Shown here: in pieces, positions 7,175 to 14,760 of the stretch | How positions within the stretch are numbered: position 1 is the first letter of the stretch | How the letters are laid out: each line of letters opens with the position of its first letter | NCBI GenBank assembly: GCA_910578455.1 | Contig: CAJTQA010000022.1 | Span: 1-52,852 of the forward strand | DNA length: 52,852 bases | Direction of reading: 5' to 3' | Source of the DNA: an uncultured Dorea sp. | Lineage (GTDB): Bacteria > Bacillota > Clostridia > Lachnospirales > Lachnospiraceae | The notes under the pieces: model-generated | Told to the model about the DNA's origin: nothing | Databases searched by the model: none | What the model saw: only the letters and a program-made list of their open reading frames with translations | Program-made: the position numbers and the translations under genes

Positions 7175-9700
7175 CTATCTTTGCCATTTCTCCATTCTTG
7201 ATAGTTCCCCATCCTCCACCTCCACTATAATCGCCCCATTTTCCTGCGTAGAATAGATTTTACAGCCAACGTCTACAAGTCTCTCTATCGTTTCCTGATG
7301 CGGATGCGTATACCGATTCTCCTGTCCTGCGGAAATGAACGCATAAGCTGGCTGAATCTGTTGAAGAACTTCTTCTGTTGACGAATTCTTAGAGCCATGA
7401 TGCGCCACCTTCAGGACATCCCACGTACAGCCCTGATACTTCTCTCCCAGTTTTTCTGTAAGCTGTTTCTCTCCTTTTCCCTCTACGTCCCCGGTCAAAA
7501 GCATATCAAACTTCCCATACTGTACAGCCAATACCATAGATGCCTCGTTACCTGATTCCAGTTTCTCGGTCACAGGTATTATACTGCCTGTCTCCGACAC
7601 AGTATTTCCCTTCCGTAATCCGGCTTTCTCTGATTTTATTCCCAGATTCCCCGGCTGTATACACGTAATTGCCATTTCCCCTTCCCGGATATTCTGTTCA
7701 GGCTCTATCACAACCACACGGATTCCATAATCTTTTGCTTTCTTTGCCAGACCCGACAAAGCCTCATCCCACGCCTCCCGCACCGGCAACACCAACGTCC
7801 GGATCTTCACTCCGATATCCTGTCTCTCAATCAGCTCTTCTACACCGTTCCTGTGATCGCTGTCGCCATGGGAGATCAGTACATAATCAAGAACCCCCAC
7901 TCCTTGGGATTTCAGAAATGGCTCCAGCCTGTATTGTCCCACCTTTTTTACATCACTGCTCCCGCCATCCACCAGATAGGTGCCGCCCTCCGGTCCTTTC
8001 ATGAAAATCCCGTCTCCCTGCCCCACATCCAAGACCGCTATCGTAAGTTTCCCTGGCTCTCCAAAATGAGTCGTTAAAATAATAACTCCCACTGTCCACA
8101 GAAAAACCACAGGCCACCCTTTCCTCGCACTCCTGCCTGCTCTTCCACTCATTCTGTTATTAAAACTGATGGATTTATCCACTCTGTTAGATTGTATGAA
8201 CCTTCGATCCTTTCCATACCTCTGATAGTCTTGACCCCTTTCCTCCCCTTGCTTATCCTGCTCCTTCATTGATGCGATATACCTCAGCAGAATCAGTCCT
8301 AAAAACACAAGCCCATAATATACCGCTATCTGCCATATATCCGGCCTTCCGATCACAAGTCTCGCTCCCGGCAGATGAAGCATTATCTCACAGCTCATTT
8401 TATAAACCCACAAAATTTTACTGCATATCCAAAACAGCAAAGTGGATATGGGAGCAAACCACATTGCCAACAAACTTCCTACCATTCCCAGAAATAACAA
8501 TATCGACATCAGTGGGATTACAAAAAGATTCAGAATAAAAGAATAGAGCGGAAATTCAAAGAAATAATAAAGCAAAATCGGAAAAATGACCAGATTGATA
8601 CCGACACTGGCTGTTAGTCCCTGTAATATTACCTGCCGTACATACTCCCAAAATCTCGTTAAATATACAGACAGAGAGCCATCCGCCTCTGTCTTCACCT
8701 GTTGTCCATTGTTATGTAATGTGTACACAGATATTTCTTCCTGCACCACCGACACCACCGCAAGAACCGCAAGCACCGCCCCAAAGGACAGCCAGAATCC
8801 GCCGTCATACAGACTGAGCGGCCGCCACACTAACACCGCAACCGCCGCCGCAGAAAGCGCCGTCGGCGCATCATAATGCCGCCCCGCCATATCCGCTCCT
8901 ACCCGGAATAGAAACATCACTAAGGCCCGCACCGCAGATACGGTAAACCCAACCATAAGAATATACAACATCAGAAATAAGATACCAAATACCCCGCCAA
9001 TCGGATAAGAACCGGTCATCCTTCGTATGAGTTTATACATCCCAATTCCGATAAAAGATAAATGCAGACCGGAAATCGCCAATATATGCCCAATCCCATT
9101 TGCCTGATAGAGCTCCCTGACTTCTTCATCCATCTGCCCTTTCTCTCCAAGGAGCATCGCAGACAGCGTATTCCCGTCTTTTTCGCCAAGTTCCGCGCAC
9201 AAACGTTTCTTCCATTCCTGCCGGAATTCATACATCTGATTTTTTATCTTTTCATATTGTGCAGGAGGCTGCCCTCTCTGACGCTCCACAGAAGATGCCC
9301 ACACCCTCCCGTGGATCCCCTGTCTCTGGTAATACAATTTTGAGTCAAAGTTCCCTGGATTTCGGGCATGCTCAAAAAATGATATCTCCCCCTCTATAAG
9401 CAGCACATCCCCGATATCTGCGCGCTGCCTGTGTTCATCATAAACGATCATCTTGGATTCTTTCAGCGACTGCTGATAAGATTTTACAGAATTGTCTTTC
9501 AGATATAACACCTGATATTTTTCTTTGTCTTCTTTCCGGTATACCCTTCCTTTCAGAAGGACTTTCTCATCCTCTTCCAGGTACTGCTCCGCGCAGGAAG
9601 GCCTGAGTTCTTTTACAACCCTGTCCCTTCCCACTACGACAGCCAGAATTACTGCCAGAACAAAAGACAGACATGCAAAGCATAATGGTCTGTTTTTCAA
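7175..9700 (-). CDS. comEC: ComEC/Rec2 family DNA uptake channel
   Basis: An 841-residue membrane protein. Order of parts: N-terminal membrane segment and extracellular OB-like domain (~1-170), the multi-helix Competence domain (~190-500, with GHILAISGLHLSF), and a C-terminal metallo-beta-lactamase domain (LISHGDSDHRNG and VAHHGSKNSS, the usual metal ligands). It is the presumed channel that moves single-stranded DNA across the membrane. The chosen start is TTG at 9700. GGAGG lies 4 bases before it and it overlaps the TGA of the upstream lipoprotein gene by 4 bases, which suggests translational coupling. The open frame extends 60 codons further upstream, but that part is out-of-frame overlap. 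Last gene of the comEA-to-comEC run. Confidence 0.93.
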   Translation of the reverse strand: MKNRPLCFACLSFVLAVILAVVVGRDRVVKELRPSCAEQYLEEDEKVLLKGRVYRKEDKEKYQVLYLKDNSVKSYQQSLKESKMIVYDEHRQRADIGDVLLIEGEISFFEHARNPGNFDSKLYYQRQGIHGRVWASSVERQRGQPPAQYEKIKNQMYEFRQEWKKRLCAELGEKDGNTLSAMLLGEKGQMDEEVRELYQANGIGHILAISGLHLSFIGIGMYKLIRRMTGSYPIGGVFGILFLMLYILMVGFTVSAVRALVMFLFRVGADMAGRHYDAPTALSAAAVAVLVWRPLSLYDGGFWLSFGAVLAVLAVVSVVQEEISVYTLHNNGQQVKTEADGSLSVYLTRFWEYVRQVILQGLTASVGINLVIFPILLYYFFEFPLYSFILNLFVIPLMSILLFLGMVGSLLAMWFAPISTLLFWICSKILWVYKMSCEIMLHLPGARLVIGRPDIWQIAVYYGLVFLGLILLRYIASMKEQDKQGEERGQDYQRYGKDRRFIQSNRVDKSISFNNRMSGRAGRSARKGWPVVFLWTVGVIILTTHFGEPGKLTIAVLDVGQGDGIFMKGPEGGTYLVDGGSSDVKKVGQYRLEPFLKSQGVGVLDYVLISHGDSDHRNGVEELIERQDIGVKIRTLVLPVREAWDEALSGLAKKAKDYGIRVVVIEPEQNIREGEMAITCIQPGNLGIKSEKAGLRKGNTVSETGSIIPVTEKLESGNEASMVLAVQYGKFDMLLTGDVEGKGEKQLTEKLGEKYQGCTWDVLKVAHHGSKNSSTEEVLQQIQPAYAFISAGQENRYTHPHQETIERLVDVGCKIYSTQENGAIIVEVEDGELSRMEKWQR

Positions 9701-10632
9701 TGTTCCTCCTCTTCCATAATCTCTAAGTTTCTTGAAAACGGCCTCTCTAGGCTGATACTGTCCTGAAAGGACACGTCTGTTTTCCCGTTTATCAATATCT
9801 GTACCTGCCCCATCTCTCCTCCTTCTACAAGAGAATTTACGACAGAATATACCATCACTTCCGGGCTTACGTGGTAACATGCATTTAGAAATTCCTCATC
9901 AAAATTTACATAGCAGATCCCGTCTCTCACAGATACGCCCAGAATTTTTGTCTTCGGCGAAACCGTAGGATATGCGCCTTCCGTTGACGGGCCTTTTATG
10001 AGCTGCTCCACGATCAATTTCTCCACGGACATATTGCTGTTGTAGCGTACGCTTACCTCTTCCTCCACAAGCCTGTTTCCTGCCTCGTCGGCAAAAAACA
10101 GGTGGATATTCCCGTCCTGATAAGAGTGGAGCGAGGAGCCTGTATTTTCCACAAACATATCCCGGTTCATATATCCGATCTCTTTTCCTTCCTCATCACA
10201 GAGCTCTTCACCCTCCACAGTGAATTTAACATATGCTACGCCTCCGACCTGCACAAGCGTATAAACCGTGGCAGCCCGAAGGAGCAGCTCTTCACCGGAA
10301 TCCATCTGGTTATATGATTCCGTAAAATCAATTTCCAAGTCAGATTCTTCCAGTTTCCATCCTCTGATACGCACATTTTCCGGATAAGCGCTCTTAAAGT
10401 CAAGGGAATCCGTTTTTTTCCTGAGTTCTCCCAGCACCTCGTCCACCTGTTCTTTTACCCCTTCGCCGGAAATCTCATAGTCTTCTTTTACCAGACCGGT
10501 TCCGTCCGAATTGACATAGTATATATAATCCCTGCTCCCCTCCGGGGCAGTTCCCTTTCCGCAGCCACACACGAAAAGCGCTGTCACAAGAACCAATGCA
10601 AATTTCCCGAAATTCCCGCCAAATATCTTCAT
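9697..10632 (-). CDS. GerMN-domain lipoprotein
   Basis: A 311-residue exported lipoprotein. It starts with a signal peptide and lipobox (ALFVCGCGKG, Cys near 24). Two GerMN-type regions follow: ~residues 35-155 (ESYNQMDSGEELLLRAATVYTLVQ) and ~180-305 (VEKLIVEQLIKGP, ILGVSVRDGICYVNFDEEF, VYSVVNSLVE). GAGGAGGT precedes the ATG. It follows the histidine kinase by 14 bases. The gene order response regulator - kinase - GerMN lipoprotein matches actinobacterial mtrA-mtrB-lpqB, where LpqB modulates MtrB. A sensor-accessory role here is inferred from that arrangement. GerMN proteins also occur in spore germination. Confidence 0.85.
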   Translation of the reverse strand: MKIFGGNFGKFALVLVTALFVCGCGKGTAPEGSRDYIYYVNSDGTGLVKEDYEISGEGVKEQVDEVLGELRKKTDSLDFKSAYPENVRIRGWKLEESDLEIDFTESYNQMDSGEELLLRAATVYTLVQVGGVAYVKFTVEGEELCDEEGKEIGYMNRDMFVENTGSSLHSYQDGNIHLFFADEAGNRLVEEEVSVRYNSNMSVEKLIVEQLIKGPSTEGAYPTVSPKTKILGVSVRDGICYVNFDEEFLNACYHVSPEVMVYSVVNSLVEGGEMGQVQILINGKTDVSFQDSISLERPFSRNLEIMEEEEH

Positions 10633-10646
10633 CCTCTACCTCCTCG

Positions 10647-12113
10647 TCACACAACATACTTCAACGGAATCCTGACGGTAAATGTAGTTCCCTCCCCGGG
10701 CTGGCTGAACACCTTGATTGCCCCCCTGTGCATCACAACCGCACTCCGGGCAATGGACAGGCCCAGTCCGGTTCCTCCGATCTCCCTGGAGTGCGACTTG
10801 TCAACGCGGTAAAACCTTTCAAAGATATGCGCCTGGTTCTCTTTGTCAATCCCCACGCCCGAATCAGCTACTTCCACATAGAACACTTTATGGTCCGCAT
10901 TCAGCGAAACATGCACCCACCCGTTTTCTTTGTTATATTTAATCGCATTTTCTACAAGGTTCGATATCGCAAGCGTCAGTTTAACTTCGTCAACCTCGGC
11001 GTTCACCGGACGGAAACTCTCGAAAATCATCTCAATATTATTTGCCGCCGCGATAGGGCGGAGACGTTTCAGTATCCTCTCCACCAATGCATTGATGTTT
11101 TCCGCCCGGATGTTCATGCCGCTGGCAGTCTTGTCAAGCTTGACAAGAGCCAAAAGGTCATCAATGATCTTACTCTCACGCTCAATCTCCTGGGAGAGGT
11201 CATTCATAAACTCCTGATAAAGCTCGATCGGAACATCCTGCTGGCACAGCAGGGAGTCGGACAGTACCTTCATAGACGCAAGCGGCGTCTTAAGTTCATG
11301 TGACACGTTGGATACAAACTCATTCCGGGAATCGGACAGCACCTTCATCCTGCCAAGCATCTTATTAAACGCCTCCGAGAGCATCCTTGTCTCTGTATAT
11401 GAATATTCTTTCAGGTAATCATCCTCGTACCCTTCCGTGACTGCACCGATAGACCTTGTAATCCGCTTAAATGGGCGCACGATAAGAAGACCAGAGAAAA
11501 ATGCAAGGACAATAAGCAGAAGCCCCGCCATGGCAAGCACAAGATTTGCCTTTCCCGAGAGCATCGCCTTATTATCTGCTATCGTATCAGTGGATATGCT
11601 GATCAGCACCACTCCCTGCACATTTTTTGCTTCACTGTCCATAATTGGCAGCGTCACCTCAATGTATCTGTTTTCTGCATCGTAATGGCTGGTACGTTCA
11701 TTTTGGAAACAGCGGATCACATCTTCCGAGACAATCGTCTTTCCGCTGTCTATATGATATGTGTCCTCCACGATATGAAACCCATCGTCAATAACCATAA
11801 TGCGTCCGTTATAGATATTTGATATCTGGGTGAGTTCTAGCTGAATGCTCTCAGACGTAACCCGTTGCAGATAATCTGCCGTGCTCAGCTGGTTACAAAG
11901 AATTGTACACTGATTCTGAATCTCGGCGGTACGCATGTCTACCGCCAGCTTTTCATAGTTCTTAAGAATCACCGTTTTCGTGATGATGCCTGGTATGATT
12001 CCGGCAAGAATCAAAAGCAGCGTAATCCGAAAACGGAGACTCCTGAATATTCTGATTTTGAAATATTTCCTAACCCCTAAAATAATAACCAACTCCCCAC
12101 TTCGTATACACAT
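10647..12113 (-). CDS. Membrane sensor histidine kinase
   Basis: A 488-residue kinase. Transmembrane helix 1 is at ~residues 27-47, an extracellular sensor region spans ~48-185, and helix 2 is at ~187-212. HAMP follows, then the phospho-acceptor box FVSNVSHELKTPLASMK, and an ATPase domain with NLVENAIKYN (N box), DSGVGI (G1), FERFYRVDKSHS (F) and GGTGLGLSIA (G2). It overlaps the response regulator by 44 bases. The ATG at 12113 has a poor ribosome binding site. A TTG at 12092 preceded by GGGGAG is an alternative, so the exact start is open. It should phosphorylate the adjacent regulator. The signal is unknown; position suggests envelope or competence state. Confidence 0.9.
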   Translation of the reverse strand: MCIRSGELVIILGVRKYFKIRIFRSLRFRITLLLILAGIIPGIITKTVILKNYEKLAVDMRTAEIQNQCTILCNQLSTADYLQRVTSESIQLELTQISNIYNGRIMVIDDGFHIVEDTYHIDSGKTIVSEDVIRCFQNERTSHYDAENRYIEVTLPIMDSEAKNVQGVVLISISTDTIADNKAMLSGKANLVLAMAGLLLIVLAFFSGLLIVRPFKRITRSIGAVTEGYEDDYLKEYSYTETRMLSEAFNKMLGRMKVLSDSRNEFVSNVSHELKTPLASMKVLSDSLLCQQDVPIELYQEFMNDLSQEIERESKIIDDLLALVKLDKTASGMNIRAENINALVERILKRLRPIAAANNIEMIFESFRPVNAEVDEVKLTLAISNLVENAIKYNKENGWVHVSLNADHKVFYVEVADSGVGIDKENQAHIFERFYRVDKSHSREIGGTGLGLSIARSAVVMHRGAIKVFSQPGEGTTFTVRIPLKYVV

Positions 12114-12759
12114 ACTTCGGATCGCTTGGATTCGTCTCGACCTTTTCCCTGAGACGCCGGATATGTACGTCTACCGTCCTCGCATCTCCGGGATACTCGT
12201 AACCCCATACGATATTCAGCAGATTTTCCCTGCTGTAGACTTTGTTCGGGTTCATGGCAAGAAGCTCTAACAGGTCAAACTCTTTCGCAGTCAGGTTCAC
12301 CTCCCGCTCTCCGATGGTCACCCTCCGGCTCTCGCAGTCAATCTTCATATCGCCCTTAACGATGTTCTTATTATCGCGGCCGTCTCCATCCTTTTTCCTC
12401 GTCCGGCGCATGATCGCTTTGATTCTTGCTTTCACTTCAAGAATGTTAAACGGCTTTGTGATATAGTCGTCGGCTCCGTATTCAAGACCCAATATCTTAT
12501 CCATATCGTCACCCTTCGCCGTCAGCATGATAATCGGCACATCTGAAAACTCCCGGACATACCGGCACACTTCAAAGCCGTCATATTTCGGAAGCATGAC
12601 ATCTAGGAGAATCATATCATATGGATTCTCCCTGATAAGAGCCATCGCCTCCTCACCGTCATAGGCGGCATCCACTTCCATGCTGTCCTGTTCCAGGCTG
12701 TAGCGGATTCCTTTTACGATTAATTTTTCATCATCTACGATCAGTACACGTTTTCCCAT
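12070..12759 (-). CDS. OmpR/PhoB-family response regulator
   Basis: A 229-residue two-domain regulator. The receiver domain shows the acidic pair (IVDDEKL), phospho-Asp in MILLDVMLPKYDG, the switch Thr in MLTAKGDD and Lys in YITKPF. A winged-helix DNA-binding domain follows (NLTAKEFDLLELLAMNPNKV, RTVDVHIRRLREKVE, YVYTKWGVGYYF). AGGAG lies 6 bases before the ATG. It is 12 bases behind comEA and overlaps the kinase gene, so all appear co-transcribed. MtrA/WalR-like by sequence class; targets unknown. Confidence 0.93.
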   Translation of the reverse strand: MGKRVLIVDDEKLIVKGIRYSLEQDSMEVDAAYDGEEAMALIRENPYDMILLDVMLPKYDGFEVCRYVREFSDVPIIMLTAKGDDMDKILGLEYGADDYITKPFNILEVKARIKAIMRRTRKKDGDGRDNKNIVKGDMKIDCESRRVTIGEREVNLTAKEFDLLELLAMNPNKVYSRENLLNIVWGYEYPGDARTVDVHIRRLREKVETNPSDPKYVYTKWGVGYYFRG

Positions 12760-12771
12760 TGCAAACTCCTG

Positions 12772-13425
12772 TCAGATCTTAATCTGATCTTTTATCTTAT
12801 TAAATACACCTTCTTTGATTCCCTCAATCTTCATAATGTCTTCTGCCGAGCTGAAACCTCCCTGCTCCTCCCGGAACTTTATGATAGACTCTGCCTTCAC
12901 TTCCCCGATTCCGCTAAGGGTCATAAGCTCTTCTTTCGATGCCGTATTTAAGTTCACCTTTCCGTCCTGCGGCGAAGATGCGCCGGGCATTTCCTGCGTC
13001 ATCCGGCCTTCTGCCGCCTCGTCTTCGGAGGGCACATACACTTTCTGCCCGTCTGTAAGCTTTTCCGCCTGGTTGAGATAGGAACCGGCCGCATCATCCG
13101 TCATGCCCCCGGCCCGCTCTATCGCCTCATAAACCCTGCTCTCCGGTTCAAGCTCATAGACTCCGGGCTGCTCTACCTCGCCGCACACATCTACAAAAAT
13201 CATCGTGCCGCCGGTTTCCGGTACTTCTCCGCCCTCGTCTTCCGCTCCGGACGTTTCCCCGGCATCTCCGCCAGGGCTTTCCCCGAAAGCTTTTTCCTTT
13301 TCAGCCTCTTCCACGCTGATCAAGCCTGTCTCTTCTTTTGATTCTCTCCCGCAGCCTCCCAAAATACAGGCTGCGCCGATCAATGCCGCGCTTACTATGA
13401 CAGCGCTTATTTTTGTGTTCCGCAT
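12772..13425 (-). CDS. comEA: ComEA-like DNA-binding lipoprotein
   Basis: A 217-residue exported protein. A signal peptide with lipobox ILGGCGRES is followed by an acidic Gly/Glu-rich linker (~30-75), an SLBB domain (~78-140, GEVEQPGVYELEPESRVYEA) and a C-terminal helix-hairpin-helix pair (KVNLNTASKEELMTLSGIGE ending in IEGIKEGVFNKI). ComEA binds incoming double-stranded DNA at the cell surface and hands it to ComEC. Classical ComEA is held by an uncleaved membrane helix; here a lipid anchor is predicted instead. The ATG at 13425 is preferred since AAAGGAGG stands 5 bases upstream; an ATG at 13458 has no such site. First gene of the operon that ends in comEC. Confidence 0.88.
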   Translation of the reverse strand: MRNTKISAVIVSAALIGAACILGGCGRESKEETGLISVEEAEKEKAFGESPGGDAGETSGAEDEGGEVPETGGTMIFVDVCGEVEQPGVYELEPESRVYEAIERAGGMTDDAAGSYLNQAEKLTDGQKVYVPSEDEAAEGRMTQEMPGASSPQDGKVNLNTASKEELMTLSGIGEVKAESIIKFREEQGGFSSAEDIMKIEGIKEGVFNKIKDQIKI

Positions 13426-13492
13426 AAAATCCTCCTTTACAGAATGTCGAAACTGCAAAGACCCCTCTTATGCCTGGACAAATCTTATTTTA

Positions 13493-13924
13493 CTATTTCC
13501 ACTGGAAAATTGCAACTCCTACAATCGCAATTCCCATGCCGATTACTTTTCTCCACTCCAGAGGCTCCTTTTCCACCCCAAAAAGCCCGAAAAGCTCTAT
13601 CAGATATGCTACCGCAAGCTGAGAAATGACAATTAAAAGTGCTGCTTTCGCAGGGCCTAACTGCTCCATGCTCTTGATTACCGTCCACGTAATCCCTGCT
13701 CCGATCACACCCCCTAAAAGGACATACTTCGGCTCCACCTTCGCAAGTGTGCCGACGCTGTCACGCCCTGCAATAAGCCATGCCGCAAGGCATACCGCAA
13801 AAGCGCTGAGCTGCACCCATCCGTTGCTGACCCACATGCCCGTCGTCTTTGTCACCTGCGTATTAAACACTCCCTGCACGCTCATAAGCGCCCCGGATAA
13901 AAGCGCGATCACAAAACCAATCAT
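13493..13924 (-). CDS. DMT-superfamily small transporter (YdcZ/DUF606-like)
   Basis: A 143-residue, very hydrophobic protein with about five transmembrane helices, the half-size form typical of YdcZ/DUF606 proteins. Recognisable features are an N-terminal ALLSGALMSVQGVFNTQ segment and a C-terminal LEWRKVIGMGIAIVGVAIF. The start at 13924 has GGAGG 10 bases upstream; upstream in-frame codons would leave no spacing. It is divergent from the XRE-cupin gene, and the 137-base gap holds that regulator's promoter. Such pairs suggest that the regulator controls export, but the substrate cannot be read from sequence. Confidence 0.75.
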   Translation of the reverse strand: MIGFVIALLSGALMSVQGVFNTQVTKTTGMWVSNGWVQLSAFAVCLAAWLIAGRDSVGTLAKVEPKYVLLGGVIGAGITWTVIKSMEQLGPAKAALLIVISQLAVAYLIELFGLFGVEKEPLEWRKVIGMGIAIVGVAIFQWK

Positions 13925-13981
13925 CTCAAACATACCTCCATGCTGCATTTTCTGGATAGTATACCCAATCTGCAAAGATTC

Positions 13982-14021
13982 TATCGGTAAAATTGACATT
14001 TTGCCCATGTTCCGATAAAAT
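13982..14021 (+). promoter_or_regulatory. Promoter and inverted repeat before the XRE-cupin gene
   Basis: TTGACA (13993-13998), a 17-base spacer and TAAAAT (14016-14021) make a strong promoter. An inverted repeat TATCGG (13982-13987) / CCGATA (14012-14017) frames the -35 region and touches the -10. It is a plausible operator for self-regulation and for the divergent transporter gene. Confidence 0.6.
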
Positions 14022-14060
14022 GATAGATACAGCAAACAAAAAGAAAGCGGGTAAAAAGCA

Positions 14061-14609
14061 TTGAACGATATTCAGAAAATAGGTTACAGCGTGCGCGCCC
14101 ACCGCAGGGATAAAGGCATGACCCTGCAGCAGCTCTCGGACATCTCCGGCCTTTCCATCGGCTACTTAAGCAACCTGGAGCGCAATGCCAACAGCCCCAC
14201 CCTGGTCAATCTCCAGAAAATCTGTGACGCGCTGGAGATTTCTTTTTACAGCCTTTTAGAGCGGAACAAGGAAGAGCACATCATTATCCGGCATAACGAG
14301 CGCGAGGTTCTTATCAACGAGGATAACAGCATGCTGTTTGAAAATGTTGACTTTGGCCTTGAGAACGAGTCTTTCATCTATATGACCATCGAACCGGACG
14401 GGGCAGGCGAGGGCTTATCGTGGGAGCATGAATACGACGAAGTAGGAACAGTCGTAAAAGGACATCTCACCCTGTTTCTTGACAACCAGACTTTTGAGCT
14501 TGACGAGGGGGATACGATCCTCATAAAGGCGCACACAAACCACGGCTACTATAATAAAACCAGCGAACGCTGCATCTCCTATTGGACAAGGTGCAAAAAG
14601 GAAAAATAA
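14061..14609 (+). CDS. XRE-family regulator with cupin sensor domain
   Basis: A 182-residue regulator. Residues 5-65 are a helix-turn-helix of the XRE type (MTLQQLSDISGLSIGYLSNL) and residues ~105-175 a cupin barrel (EHEYDEVGTVVKGHLTLFLD, ELDEGDTILIKAHTNHGY). It is built like PuuR/SutR-type regulators that bind a small ligand in the cupin. The start is TTG at 14061 with a weak GCGGG upstream, so the start is the least certain part. Divergent from the small transporter and followed by an amidohydrolase, either of which may be its target. A terminator follows at 14624. Confidence 0.85.
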   Translation: MNDIQKIGYSVRAHRRDKGMTLQQLSDISGLSIGYLSNLERNANSPTLVNLQKICDALEISFYSLLERNKEEHIIIRHNEREVLINEDNSMLFENVDFGLENESFIYMTIEPDGAGEGLSWEHEYDEVGTVVKGHLTLFLDNQTFELDEGDTILIKAHTNHGYYNKTSERCISYWTRCKKEK

Positions 14610-14623
14610 TATCCGGCCGGTAT

Positions 14624-14651
14624 GAAAGGGATAATGATCCCTTTCTTTTTT
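14624..14651 (+). terminator. Intrinsic terminator of the XRE-cupin gene
   Basis: Arms GAAAGGGAT (14624-14632) and ATCCCTTTC (14637-14645) with a 4-base loop, followed by six T residues. Confidence 0.85.
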
Positions 14652-14657
14652 ATTATA

Positions 14658-14699
14658 TTCTTATATATGAAAATTGCAAATATTTTTCATATATAAGAA
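14658..14699. repeat. Perfect 16-bp inverted repeat upstream of the amidohydrolase
   Basis: Arms TTCTTATATATGAAAA (14658-14673) and TTTTCATATATAAGAA (14684-14699) are exact complements around a 10-base loop. It lies after a good terminator and just before the amidohydrolase promoter. It is all A/T except one G and one C per pair, and has no T-tract. It fits an operator better than a terminator. Confidence 0.7.
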
Positions 14700-14703
14700 A
14701 TTA

Positions 14704-14731
14704 TTTAATTTTTTATATTTTATGTTATAAT
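14704..14731 (+). promoter_or_regulatory. Promoter of the amidohydrolase gene
   Basis: An extended -10 TGTTATAAT (TATAAT at 14726-14731) lies 29 bases before the ATG. The -35 is weak (TTTAAT at 14704, 16-base spacer), as is common with extended -10 promoters. GGAGGTG lies 5 bases before the start codon. Confidence 0.6.
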
Positions 14732-14760
14732 AACTTTATCATGAAATTGGAGGTGTTGCT

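Noticed and set aside
8586..8876. Opposite-strand open frames within comEC, argJ, ligA, ClpX and other genes
   Set aside because: These are shadows of strongly supported genes, with no ribosome binding sites or recognisable domains.
7175..9880. Longer comEC starting at 9880
   Set aside because: The extra 60 codons overlap the GerMN lipoprotein gene out of frame and lack a ribosome binding site; TTG at 9700 has GGAGG and classical stop-start overlap.
14658..14699. Intrinsic terminator
   Set aside because: All-A/T stem without a T-tract, and a better terminator lies immediately upstream at 14624.
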